The notes under the pieces are model-generated. The model ran no database searches and had not been told where the DNA came from. It worked only from the letters and a program-made list of their open reading frames with translations. From the NCBI GenBank assembly GCA_022410635.1, contig JAJVDF010000231.1, forward strand, positions 1,326,589 through 1,390,588: DNA of 64,000 nucleotides. Direction: 5' to 3'. This DNA is from Tretioscincus oriximinensis. Its lineage: Eukaryota > Chordata > Lepidosauria > Squamata > Gymnophthalmidae. Position numbers and translations under genes: made by a program. This document shows, piece by piece, positions 42,690 through 53,778 of the stretch. Every line of letters starts with the position of its first letter. Position 1 is the stretch's first letter.

Positions 42690-43227
42690 GTACCTCCGTT
42701 ATGAAGTCAGCCTANAATGTCTGGGACTCTTCAGCCTCGAAAGACAGCGTTTGAGATCTGATCTGATTGAGAGGTATAAAATCATGCATGGGGTGGATAA
42801 AGTGAATAGAGAAAAAATATTTTCTCTATCACACAACACTAAGACCAGGGGGCATTCCTTGAAACTAATGGGCAGAAGAGTGAGAACAGACAAAGGAAGG
42901 TATTTTTTCACCCAGAGGATCGTCAGCCTGTGGAATTTATTTCCAGAAAGGGTGGTGATAGCTAGCAACCTGGATAGATTCAAGACAGGATTAGATAAGT
43001 TTATGAAAGGGTATAAATAGCTACTAGGGTGGATCATTTGAAACTCTATCTGGGATGGGTCAACAGGCAGTACTCGTGAAATACCATTTGCAGGGAGTCG
43101 AGAATAGGTGAAGATTTTGCCCTCTTCTGTTCAGACTGCCCAGGTGCAATTGGTGGGCCTCTGTGTGAGACAGAATGCTGGACTAGATGGGCTCTACCCC
43201 GATTCAGCAGGACTCCTCTTATGTTCT
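42690..43227 (+). mobile_element. CR1-clade LINE, type B, with open ORF2 C-terminus
   Basis: An open frame through 43020 carries the C-terminal ORF2 motifs in order: CLGLFSLERQRLRSDLIERY, KIMHGVDKVNREKIFSLSHN, TRGHSLKLMGRRVRTDK, RYFFTQRIVSLWNLFPERVV and LDRFKTGLDKFMKG, then a stop. The 3' untranslated region ends GATTCAGCAGGACTCCTCTT and ATGTTCTA. The reading frame is intact over about 110 codons, but the polymerase core is absent, so no function is possible. Confidence 0.9.
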
Positions 43228-44309
43228 ACTAATGAAGACATAGTGTCCCAGTAATAGGCAAAGCTCCCTTGAAAGCGTCATGTCCAGTTCAAACATAAGT
43301 ACAGAAAGGCCTAAGNTACTGAACATCATCGTTAAGCAACCAAAATAAGTATTTGAGGTTAACAAAACACAAAAGCTGTGTAGGAAGAACAAAATGCTCA
43401 CCCTACATCCTGCAAATTCGTGTGGTGGGAAGTTTTAATCTCAAATGAAAATGAAGGGAACTGGCAGAAAGTTCAAAGACACACGTTTTCCACAGAGAAC
43501 AAGCAATTCCTCACCAGTCTTTGCTTGCTGAAATGTAGGCCAGTTTAACTGTAGAACCAATTGCCTAGAGAGGTGGTGGCCTTTTCTCTCACCAGATGTG
43601 ATCGAGTGAAAGCTGTGGAACCACCTGTTGTAGATGCTTTGATTTGGTTCTTGCATGGGACTACCCAACTCTTATGAAACACAACTATCTGTGAAGGTCA
43701 GCTGATGGGAGACCTATTAATATTTATGTCCTGCTTTAGTGTTTCATATATGTCTGATTGTCACCTATAAATAGTTGGGTTTGATGGCAACTGATCCAAT
43801 TTTGCAGGACAGTTCTTACACTCTTGTACTTCTACGAAAGTAAAGGCTGTGACTCTGCTTCTATATCTTTACCATTAATAGGAGGCCCATGGCTGATGGT
43901 AAAATTCAAGGCTCTGGGATTGGTCTTTATTTGATCAATCTCAGAAAGAATTCTACCATTGGTGCATCTGAACACAGTAGCACATTTAGGCACCATAGGG
44001 TTCCCTTTCCTCCACCAAACACAGCAAAACAGATGGNAGCCTCCAGCACACAAGCACATCGCCACATTCAAAACACAGTTCATGATGAGGGTTTGGGCAC
44101 CGAAGGCTCCCCTCAGAAGTGAGCCTCCAGCACCCAAAGCCATGCAAGGGCAGAGTAAGTAGGACCAAGCCCTTATCTGCAGGCTTTTCAACTATGATTA
44201 GGAGTACTGTGGACANTGCATTGTGATTGTGCTGTTTATTGAATTTCTGGCTCATTTCATTTAAACAGAACTTGACCTACCAAATTACTTGAGACATATA
44301 TGTCTTGAA
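43228..44309. other. No gene or assignable repeat
   Basis: Unassigned. Frames of up to 119 aa near 43830-44190 lie on both strands and show no motif. Confidence 0.4.
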
Positions 44310-44818
44310 CACCTCCCTTATGAAATTGGGCTGCAGCATCTAGGACTATTGAGACTTGAAAGATGTTGTTNAAGAGTCAATCTGATAGAAGAGTATATAA
44401 TCATGCAGAGGATAGATATGGTGAATGGAGAAAAATTAGAACCAAGGAGCACTTTATGAACCTGACAAGCAGAAGAGTTAGAACAGACAAGAAAAAGGTT
44501 GTTCTTTTTTACCCAGAGGGTCATTAGTTAATCTACTTCCAAAAGAGATAGTAGCAGTCTCCGAAGGTTTAAGATAGGACTAGATAAATTCATGGAAATC
44601 AAGATAGGAATAAATAAATTCATGAAAGCCAAGTGTATCAATAGCTACTAGGATTAATGTCTTGATACTGCCTTTGGAATGGAGCAACAGCAGTACTCCT
44701 GAGGGTTTTTCCTTCTTCTACTTGAGATTTCCCAAGTGCAATTGGTGGGCTACTGTGTGANACTTCTGAGCTAGATGAACTACGGCCCATTTCAGCAGGG
44801 GTCCTCTTATGTTCTTAA
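44310..44818 (+). mobile_element. CR1-clade LINE, type B, 3' end
   Basis: CTGCAGCATCTAGGACTATT, GAAGAGTATATAATCATGCA and GTTCTTTTTTACCCAGAGGG follow the type B ORF2 end with frameshifts. GATAAATTCATGGAAATCAA and AATAAATTCATGAAAGCCAA (44583-44633) are a tandem duplication of about 31 bp. It ends TTCAGCAGGGGTCCTCTTAT, GTTCTTA. Confidence 0.85.
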
Positions 44819-45725
44819 GAGGTGGTTGAAGTGCTTGACAGGTGCCCGAAGGCAGTATTGGGCTGGATGGGAGCCAATAAATTGAAGCTGAATCCAGACA
44901 AGACAGAGGTGCTATGTCAGGTTCATGAAGTGAGTAGGTACCCTGTCCTGGGTGGGGTTGAATAGCNCTATAAGGGACAGGTGTGAAATCTGGGGGTGCT
45001 TCTGGATCCTTGAAGATCAGGTGGAGCCGGTGGCCAGGAGCACCTAAGTCTGGTACACCAGTTGTGGCCACTTCTGAATAGGAATGATCTGGCTATAATA
45101 ATCCACACACTGGTAACTTCCAGTTGTGCTATTGTAATGCATTCTATATTTATTTATTTATTTATTTATTTTATTTATTTATTTATTTACATTTATACCC
45201 CGCCCTATACCCAAAGGTCTGCCCTTGAAAACGGTTCAGAAGCTGCAGCAGGTGCAGAACACAGTAGCTAGGCTGCTGGCCAGTACGCTAGGAGCTGCCA
45301 ATATGCTACAGAGCCCAGTTCAAGGTATTAACTCTCACTTGTGAAGTCTTACATAACTTGGGCCCAAAATACCAAAAGGAATGCCTTCTCCCATTTNAGC
45401 CTACTCGTGCCTTAAGATCTGCAGGGGAGGCCCTCCTGACAGTACCACCACCATCAGTGGCAGGGAGGGTGGGAACCTGGAATAGGGCCTTCTNTGGGGC
45501 AGCCCCCAGGCTTTGGAATAGTCTCCCCCTTCTAGGTGCGTCAATCACCATCTCTGTGCACTTTCAGAAAACACTTGAAGACGCACCTCTTTGGCCTGGA
45601 CTTTGGCTGAGAAAACTGCTGTCTCTTCTCTATTTTTAGATGTGGCTGTTTTTACCGCATCAATTGTTAACCACCCTGAGACCTTTGGGTATAGGGTGGT
45701 ATAAAAATGTAAATAAATAAATAAA
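44819..45725 (+). mobile_element. L2 LINE 3' part, degenerate
   Basis: Follows the CR1 without a gap. AAATTGAAGCTGAATCCAGA codes for the KLKLNPDKTEV motif, then ACACTGGTAACTTCCAGTTG (TLVTS), TGCCCTTGAAAACGGTTCAG (LPLKTVQ) and GGAATAGTCTCCCCCTTCTA (WNSLPLL). It ends CCACCCTGAGACCTTTGGGT then AAATGTAAATAAATAAATAA. Frame breaks and an inserted 76-bp segment inactivate it. Confidence 0.9.
45146..45221 (-). mobile_element. L2/SINE tail inserted in L2, no TSD
   Basis: Between TGCATTCTA and CTGCCCTTGAA of the host L2, a (TATT)n run plus ACATTTATACCCCGCCCTAT and ACCCAAAGGTCT is interposed, the complement of an L2-type 3' end. Compared with the open copy at 57953-58985 about 8 bp of host sequence (the YVG codons) are missing and no duplication is visible. 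Confidence 0.75.
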
Positions 45726-46129
45726 GTAGGCTCCAGTGTTGTTTAGATGCAGAAAAGGAAATATTTGAAGCTATTATCAGTGTCTTCAACTGGACTGTAA
45801 TATAGAGCTCACAGACTAGCCAGACCTACTGCGAATGCTAAATGACTAACCTATTGACCTTAGAAATTCATACAATCAGAACCTGGGAAAATTGCACTCC
45901 TTATTAAGAAACTTCCAAAAGAACTGGCACATCTGCTAGGGGGCAGGGTAAACTGGGCTTTCCACTCACTCCAACCTATTAATGGACTCTGTCCATGTAT
46001 CTGTCAATAGCATCACATACACTTTCTCACTATCTGCAGTGGGAGATCAAGGAGAAGCAAAGGGAAAGAACTTGAGATAACAGGTATTCAAGGAGCTACA
46101 TGGTTCTACTTAACTCATCATTATCTCCC
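45726..46129. other. No gene or assignable repeat
   Basis: Unassigned sequence. Confidence 0.4.
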
Positions 46130-46455
46130 CTACCAAAGTGGAGGGACATGCCAAAGGATAAGCCTCCAAACTCCATCCGTTTGTGGGACAAGCAGAAGAA
46201 ATACAGCTTAAGCAGCCCGGAGGTTGCAACACAAGCACTCGGACAAAAGCCAGGGGGATTACGAGATAAGAACTCAACTTTGACTCCCTTGCAAAAAAGG
46301 AAAAAAAAAATAAAAGGAGTCACTGCGTCAGTCAGAGATGTGATGTCAGCCTTATCTAGGAAATATTTATCGCTCTGGAGGCCTTATTTTGGACTAATTG
46401 AAGCCATGTGGTTGCATGGAGACATGCAATGGTACAAAGCCATTTGGGGATAGAA
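46130..46455. promoter_or_regulatory. Candidate conserved non-coding island (tentative)
   Basis: Repeat-free, with evenly mixed composition and a GATA-type CTTATCTAGG, an inverted pair TTGCATGGAGACATGCAA (near 46413) and CTGCGTCAGTCAG. A 117-aa frame (46100-46453) crosses it but shows no known motif. This is a guess that comparative alignment could settle. Confidence 0.2.
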
Positions 46456-47444
46456 AAGTGAAATGGTTATTTCAAAATAGCTTATTGATTTTAAAATTTG
46501 CAATGAGTTGGGGTTTATAAAGCAGCCTTATTTTATGTTGGCTAGGAGTTTTCTATTTCCCTGCGTGATTTGTAAGGAATGACGGGGAGAAGACCTTGCC
46601 AACTTAATGGCTACCATGATCATTGGAATTTACAAGAATTGGCATTAAAGGCAGAGAGAAGTGTAATGTAGTGACTAGACTTCTGGATAAAAATTCAGCA
46701 GAACTTTGCCAGCAGAACAGGAAAAACATTGCTGGCCTTATTCTGTACTGTTTCTCCTCCCTACAGTCACCATCTCTAGTATGGCCTGAATTGAAAAGCA
46801 TCCTTCATGCTGAACAGCACAGCCCTTTCTCTGGAGAGGAAGCAAATGGCTAACTTCCAGGATCGTTTCCTGTGCTTCTGAAATGACTCCTAAGCAGGAA
46901 AGTCAAGGGCAAGAAACTTTGACATGTTCTTCATTCTTCTGTGTTTCTGATTCATTCAGTCATCTTGGGAGGAGCCAGTCTTCCCAATTAGGAACTTTGC
47001 CATTTGAGTGGTTCCTTTTCATTTGTGTAGGATAAAAGGNTATAGGATTTCATGATAGATCTCTTTTCAAAGCAAACATGTATGCCCTTCAGCACTTTCT
47101 ACTACGATACCCAAATTGGGAGAACAATGGGGAGAAATTTGCAAATTGGCCCCGACTTCCTTCTCATGTGAACAACCGAGACGTATTTCATTTTATACCA
47201 GAGCTTGTCTGTCACCACATCTGTTTTCTCTCTCTGAATCCACAACTGAGCAAAGATTTCAAGGTTGCGACATGGAAGGCTTTACAGCTCAGTTTCCTTG
47301 TTTGTTTTCATCAGTGGTCGCTTATTTGTGTGCTTGTATTTCAGAAACGAGGCTGTAGAGAACTCCTTTGCAATTTTCTGCCAGCTAGATAAGTTATTGA
47401 ACCAAATTCTTAAATGTCAAAAACAACTAATGCTTTCCTAATGT
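46456..47444. other. No gene or assignable repeat
   Basis: Unassigned. A 104-aa frame at 47078-47392 shows no motif. Confidence 0.4.
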
Positions 47445-47830
47445 GGACAANCCTGGGAATGAGGGTCCATCCCCACTCATGGTTTTTAGCAAGGTGGAAG
47501 CAATATCACCTTCAATCTGCCCAAAGAGGTTATGATGTTTCACAATCCACTTGCTTGAAAGCCCCATGGTTATGGAATGTCCAACCACCACATTTTGTGC
47601 GATTCCACAGCAGACATTTCCAAGATGCGAAGAAAGCATTCATGCGAACATTCCAGTAATGTGAATATGGCAAATCTCACGAGACTTCAAGGCCAAGTGT
47701 AAAAGTTAAATGGCTCTCAGCTTGCAGAGAATGCTGGGAATTGACAAGATTGCTAGGCAATGGATCAGAGCAGCATGGAAACTTGAAGGTAGGTGAGGCA
47801 CAAACGCAAACAGGTTTTTCCAGATGAAAG
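47445..47830 (+). mobile_element. Family G repeat, second copy
   Basis: Shares GTCCATCCCCACTCATGG, GGCAAATCTCACGAGAC, CAGAGAATGCTGGGAATTG and AGATTGCTAGGCAATGGATC with 22733-23340 (which is split by a palindrome). Without that insert it shows the uninterrupted order. Non-coding; ends not resolved. Confidence 0.5.
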
Positions 47831-49945
47831 GAGCATTATAAATAAATGTCTATTACTGCTACTATTAAAGCTGCATTGCTTTGTCCTGGTTTTCTCATGA
47901 CAACTCTAATTCTATCTGAATGGAGTGGACAAGGTTGAGAGCATGACCTCTCTATGCCAGATTATGGAAGAATGAGACTCAGGGGTGGAACCACGCGGAG
48001 CATTGTAAAGGTTATATAAAAGCCACTTTTTCACAAACTTCCTTCAAGAGTGGCAAGAACAAGGAATATCTTCTGATATTCTTGAACGATAGCCATACTG
48101 TTGTGGGTTGGAGTCCAGTACCATCTCAAAGACCACATATTTCCCACTATATGTACAAGAGGGAGGAAGGTAATACAAGATCGCCATATGAAAGCCCAGA
48201 TCACCTGTTTTAGAGAAGGGATTACCTACATTTGTATCTCAAAGAGAAATCTATTTACCATACACTTCTATTATTCCTGTTGATGTTTTTTCTTTTACTT
48301 CCTCTCTGAACCGCAAACAGATTATTTTTAATACGCAAACAGTGAGAACTATACATAAGTTTCTAGCAGCAATAGAATGTTTGCTTGTCCCTTACACTAT
48401 GTTCTGAAAATATTTAAAGCATGTTATTGTACGAAAAACAATANCAAAAGGTTTAAAGCAGTCTCTCTTGGAAGTCATCAGCTAGCAGGTTTATTCTTTT
48501 CTAAATCCCTGTATCCTATGACAAAAAAAANCTCTAGTGCGTTTAAAGAGGCTGCTAAGAAATGAACCAAATATTTACTTTTCAGGAGGACATTTTAATG
48601 ACATATTGCTGAACACTAGGGACTAGCAAGGAAAAAGGTAGGCAGCGTAAGTTTTCATAGACAAGTCTACTTCTGTTCACCTTCAAAAGACTATGAAATA
48701 ACTGAGCAGGGCTGCATCCAGATAACTGCCTTCTGTTGCACTANTTCTTTATATAAAAGTATAAAGAGATCACTTTGCTGCCTACTTCTAAGTTTGCCTA
48801 CATTACCCAAGAAATCCTGCTGTCAATTCTAACCTGTGATTAGTTGATCCATNTCCCTTCTGACTTCTGNTTCTCTTTGTTGCCAGGCANGTGAATTCAA
48901 CAATTAAAAAAAACCTTGTTTTAAACTTGCTTGAGTTTTATACGGCTTCAAGTGTGGGTTTGTTTATTCTATTGTTGGGTTTTGCTGTATGAATTTNGCA
49001 GGAAAAAGCAGCTGATAGACCTTCTGAAGGACAAAACTGAAGATCTCAACAGCTCTCGNCAGTTTTTGCAGGCAATGTCCAGACAGCATTGTCATAGCAC
49101 AAAAACAGGACGTTGAACTACAAAAGCTTCATAAAAATCCTACCCCAAAAAAAGATGCAATGATTCTCTTTCTAGCACTATCATCATTGGATACCTGCAT
49201 GTAGATGCAGCTTCACTTCCAATCATTCTCTCTGTCCTTGATTCATACCTGAAAAAGAAAATTGTGTAGTCCCCTAATAGAATTTAGGTGTTGCCTAGCC
49301 CAGCTAACTGCACATGCCTACACTCACATCTGGATTATCTAGTTATCCTGTTCTGGTATGATACCTGCACTTTAGATCCAGCCTATTAAATACAGCAAGG
49401 CCCTTTTCCACTTGGCTTGAATAAAACAAAAAGAAAGCGATGTCACCACCCAGAGCCGAACATAATGTAACATGTACTCTTGTCCTTAACCACATCTACC
49501 GATAAAGTGTTACAAGATCATTCAATGTGGGATAATGCTTTGAAACTCTGGAATAAGTTGTTTAGAGGACTGCAATTTTANGACTGTTTTTATTTTAAAT
49601 TCTTTTAACTTCTTCTTTTTTACTAGATTTTGTTTTAGCCNTTTTTATTAGTGTCAGGACCTTAGAGGGTACATACATGTATGATGAGCATAAGTAAAGA
49701 AATCAGTTTTACAAGTATACAGAAATGAACAATTATCCTTTCAGTTCCAAGGGATGGTAATTGTTTGGAAAGATGCAGACTGCTGAGTTTATTGCTCTAG
49801 ATGTGCCCAAAAGGCGCTATAATTGTTTTATCCACTATCTGTGTCCAGTAAAATAACTGGGGGGAAAGAACATTTTGTCCAAAGAGAAAAATGTGAATAC
49901 TTAAAAATTCCATGCAGTCCTGATTATTAAATCCTTATGTATATA
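47831..49945. other. No gene; one diverged palindrome arm
   Basis: Mostly unassigned. 48625-48690 (AAAAAGGTAGGCAGCGTAAG, TTTTCATAGACAAGTCTACT) resembles an arm of the palindromic family at 22897-23100, strongly diverged. A high density of single N bases (48445-49060) suggests weaker assembly quality. Confidence 0.4.
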
Positions 49946-50145
49946 ATGTTGTTGTTGTTGATATTTATTTATAACATGCCTTCCACCAAAGGGCAGGTGC
50001 AAAAGCTTTCATTGCTTTCTTCACAACAGACATCCTGTGAAATAGAACTGTGACTATCCAAGGTCACCCACCTGGCTTCATGAAGAAGTGTGGTATCGAA
50101 CCAGAAGTCTACCAGACATTCTAACCATTACACCAAATTGGCTCT
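49946..50145 (-). mobile_element. tRNA-derived SINE, family A
   Basis: Minus strand: AGAGCCAATTTGGTGTAATG, box-B-like GGTTCGATACCACAC, TGAAGCCAGGTGGGTGACC, AGGATGTCTGTTGTGAAGAA and CCTTTGGTGGAAGGCATG, then ATAAATAAATAT and (CAA)n. A short internal deletion removes the usual CTCTCTCAGCCCCAC segment. The tail is too worn to assign to L2-like or Bov-B-like type. Confidence 0.8.
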
Positions 50146-51076
50146 ATAGTTCTTTATGTGGAAATTGGCCTCTGGATTGGTACATCCCTTTTGACAATAA
50201 AGGACACTTTGGCTGTATTCACAAGGCACTCATTTGTTCCAAATCTTCCTAATAATACAATTTTAGCAATGTCATGTTTTTACAGCGTATTCCACGTTTT
50301 GTCATTCCAAGAGCATTTGACATGCAGAAATTTATGTGCACGGGATACACTCTGCTGTCAACCATTTTGTTTGTTGGTTGCCAGGAACAACTGCAGTAAT
50401 CCCTCATTCCAATTCTATTAGATAGTTTGCTGTCAATATCGGATTCCTTTGCTTTTCTCCCATAGTCGGTAACTACATGGGAATCTCATGCAGTCCATAA
50501 GATTGTGCACTCTTGCACAANATACAGGGGTACATGAGGAAATCCTCTTTGCCCTTGGGGCAGTCATTTTGCCAGAAGTGACATCATTTTGGTATTTACT
50601 TCCAGGGCAATGGTCCCAGGGTGACATCACTTTCTGATGCACCCAGGAAGTGATGTCATTATCCTGTCATGCCCAGGAAGTAACATCATAAAAATTCCAC
50701 CCGCGAGATTACCGGAGGCTGCTTGAGATTTTAGGGCTCCTTCTGTGATATTTCCCTTCCAGGAATTCCCCATACTGCTCTCACCATCTGCTCTTCCCAA
50801 AACTATCCACATAACACAGCCTTTCTACAATGATTCTATGTAGCAGTTTGACAGCTGTTTTTCTTGGAATATCAATGATCCATTAAATCAGCTTTAAACC
50901 CTAAACCTGATCATTTATGTAACAACCCTGTGATGGCAAATACAATACAAATTCTACTTCCAAGTGAATCACCGAGCCTGTCCTGCATCGCCTGGAGAAT
51001 CAGAGATTTNAATCTTAATTCTGCACCCATGGCTCCAATGGCATCAGTCTCTGACATTTTCAAATCTGAATTCATG
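50146..51076. other. No gene; contains a TGACATCA cluster
   Basis: Unassigned except for the repeated TGACATCA/TGATGTCA segment given separately. GGCTGTATTCACAAGGCACT at 50212 resembles a GGCTGC-type MITE end, but no partner is found. Confidence 0.4.
50565..50700. repeat. TGACATCA/TGATGTCA-rich repeat, third cluster
   Basis: Four sites in 130 bp: AGAAGTGACATCATTT, AGGGTGACATCACTTT, AGGAAGTGATGTCATT and AGGAAGTAACATCATA, each beside a GGAAG or CTTCC. Spacing is 30-45 bp, suggesting a worn minisatellite. Confidence 0.6.
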
Positions 51077-51385
51077 ATGGCCCTCTCCACATGATGTATT
51101 AAAAACACAATGGTGTTAGGTTTCAAAATAACCCAGTCGCAAACCCTGCCAATTCACGTGCATACATACCTTCACCTTTTGGAAACAAACCATTAGAAAA
51201 CCTTTAAATCCATGAGGAACAGGTGAGCCAACCTACCAGGAAGTAAATCATGACCATGCTCTGGATGAGATTATTATTATTAACATTTATATATATAGCA
51301 TTAACTAGGAAGTAAATCCCGAGCACGCTCTGTATAAGATTCTGCACCGACTAACCAGGAAGTATATCCTGAGCATGTTCTTCAT
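51077..51385 (+). mobile_element. Family F repeat, copy 4, with internal ~49-bp repeats
   Basis: CTCTCCACATGATGTATTAA, ACCTTTAAATCCATGAGGAA, then three successive blocks of CCAGGAAGTAAATC..GAGCATGCTC type at 51236, 51303 and 51352 (ACCAGGAAGTAAATCATGAC, AACTAGGAAGTAAATCCCGA, AACCAGGAAGTATATCCTGA). The 67-bp first interval includes an AT-rich insertion; the second is 49 bp. Confidence 0.7.
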
Positions 51386-51425
51386 TGCCTTGTGCCTGCA
51401 CGGGAAACTTTGCAAAGCTTCATGG

Positions 51426-51915
51426 AAGAATCAGCTTCTCATTGCTGCAGTGACAACAATGGTGTTGGGGTGGAAGAAGGAGGAGGAATAGACCTTAGCA
51501 AATTGACATAAATAAATAATAAATCAATTAAAATTTGATGTGGTGTTGAAATATAGGGAGTAGTGGATAGGATTAAGGGAAATTCAGACGCATGAGCTGG
51601 TGGTAAACAGATAGTAGCCCCTGTTAAATATAGAAAAGGATATCATGAATGACTATATGACAATGTAAAGATATGACTATATGACAATGTAAAGATATTG
51701 ATTGAAAATTTTCTCCGATAAAGTTCTGTTCTGTGGCCAATAGGGGGCAATGGAGGGGGGAGAGGAGGGGGAATGTTGTTACTATTGAATTGTTAATAGA
51801 ATTATGGTAGTGGCTATGATGTATTGTGTGTAATGGATTGTAGAAAAATGATTGTAAATAGTGTGTTCAATCTTTGCTTTGCAACAAACAGAATTTTAAA
51901 AAAAGAAAGAATCAG
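51426..51915 (+). mobile_element. L1-like 3' end with 9-bp TSD
   Basis: AAGAATCAG at 51426-51434 and 51907-51915 flank about 470 bp resembling an L1 3' untranslated region (TCTCCGATAAAGTTCTGTTC, GTTACTATTGAATTGTTAAT) and ending ACAGAATTTTAAAAAAAGA. A perfect 24-bp tandem duplication (GACTATATGACAATGTAAAG plus ATAT) lies at 51651-51698. No coding sequence. Confidence 0.68.
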
Positions 51916-52925
51916 TGATCAGGTAATTCCAGGACCTCACATCTTTTTTCCTGATGCATTGCAATGCATTTAAAAAACTCTGTTCACACATTCGTCGGAA
52001 CAATCATGATGTCACAAGAAACCTCGTGTGCCTGTAGCCTATGATGTGCAAAGTGCACAATACCTTGGGGGATTAAAACCTGCTTTGTACATTATAATAA
52101 AACCAATGCTATGATCTGGAAAAGAAATTCATAACCACATTGCAATTTAACAACTCCATTGATTCATATCATATTCCTTTCTCTCCTTTCAGCTTCTGTG
52201 GTCTTTTTGAAAGGGAGGACAAACATGCTTAAGAAAATCTTTAGAAAAATAAATATTGGCTTTAAACTACATGATAAACACTGGACAACTCGTTTTCTCA
52301 AACCTGTATTAGGTGTAATACAATCCTCCATCCTTACGTAGCTCCCTAAAGGGCAAATACTTCATATACTGCCAAAAAAAAACCACCATAGCATTTTCTT
52401 GCTTTTTTGTGGTCAGTTTTTACTAGGAAGGCATACTTTTATAATATTACATAGGACATACACCAGTAATTTGAATCTCACCCAACGATTTTTAAATTTA
52501 AGTTGCATTCAGTCTAGAACACAGAGTCTGGTGTAGTGGACTTGATGTAAGCAATCAGCACAAATCAGTATCAAACCACCATATCCACCTGCTGCATACA
52601 AACAAAAACAAACTACAAAACCTATAAACGTATATTTCTAGTACTCAAATATCATCATAAATAATAAATTACAAATTACTGTTGGATCTTCTAATTGAAA
52701 CTATTCTGTACATGTTTACTGCCAGATCGAAAGCTCTGACCTTCAGAGACTACCAAGCAGCTTATTTCACATGAGTGTACTGGAATATTGATATTATAGC
52801 TTATCTGTATTACTGAGCGTGCATAGTTATTCAGTTACTCAGATGCTAAGATGCTTTTACACACTCATGTGCTGTGATGTTTTCATGCAATGAAGATGCT
52901 TCATTTCAATGAACATGCTTCCATT
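51916..52925. other. No gene or assignable repeat
   Basis: AT-rich unassigned sequence. ACCTCGTGTGCCTGTAGCCT near 52021 resembles an end of family F but is too short to call. Confidence 0.4.
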
Positions 52926-53013
52926 CGGGGTCTGCCATAGTCTACACTAGCATGTAGATGGCAGGCTCTTATGCCAAGAGAGAACTTACAATAAGGCTCA
53001 GTGGGGACAGGGC
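52926..53013 (+). mobile_element. Foldback MITE, half copy
   Basis: CTGCCATAGTCTACACTAGC, ATGTAGATGGCAGGCTCTTA and AATAAGGCTCAGTGGGGACA correspond to the loop and right arm of the element at 1618-1811. The left arm is missing or replaced. Confidence 0.7.
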
Positions 53014-53689
53014 CGTGTATTATTTACACACATATATAGTTTTTATGGGTAGTGCTAGAACCAATTAAACAGCAGAAGTTTTATCAAACCTTGCCATCCT
53101 GAATTTAAGGGCTGAATTTTTTCAAAGGCAAAAAAAGAATCATGAACTAGACAACCTGCTGTGTAACACCACTAAAACATTTCATGAACCGTTTGCTCAT
53201 AATGTGAGAAAGAGGTGACATTCCACAGTACTGTTCTAGATGAAATATGGATCAGGCTGTGGTAAGCAAAAAAAGGGAAAAAAATAAACAAATCCCTTGG
53301 AAACTAGATCCACCTTCTACATCTATATTCCTGAGTCAGTTGTTCTGAATCATTATGTGAAAACAAGCCATTTGCCATCTGGTAATTACCTTTGGGTCTG
53401 AGGTGTAAATCCTTGTTCCTTAATCTTGCCGGCTTAACAAAAACATTTCCTCATAGGTGGTCCAGATGGTGGGAAAATCTTTACACAATGAATAAGAAGG
53501 GCCAGGGAGACACTTCCTCAGTAGCAAATGCACCAGAGACTAGCTTTGTAAGGCCATTATTCCACAGCTACTGGGAAAGACAGACGAAAAAAAAAACATT
53601 TAAAAAACACTGCTATTGTGGGTGTTCCAAATTTAATCATAAAAGTAACTTACATTTAAATACACTGTGTTTAGTCCGAATGGAGTTTG
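53014..53689. other. No gene or assignable repeat
   Basis: Unassigned sequence with a 106-aa frame (53392-53712) lacking any motif and running into a foldback MITE. Confidence 0.4.
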
Positions 53690-53773
53690 CCATTGTCTAC
53701 ACTGGCATGTAGATGGCCAAGCTCTGTAACAACATATAACCCAAAATAAAACTCAGTGGGGACAGGGCCTCCC
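53690..53773 (+). mobile_element. Foldback MITE, half copy
   Basis: TGCCATTGTCTACACTGGCA, TGTAGATGGCCAAGCTCTGT and AAAACTCAGTGGGGACAGGG repeat the structure at 52926-53013. The element next to it begins directly at 53779. Confidence 0.7.
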
Positions 53774-53778
53774 TATAG

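Noticed and set aside
46100..46453. 117-aa open frame
   Set aside because: No recognised motif, no splice context and no second exon; kept only as part of a candidate conserved island.
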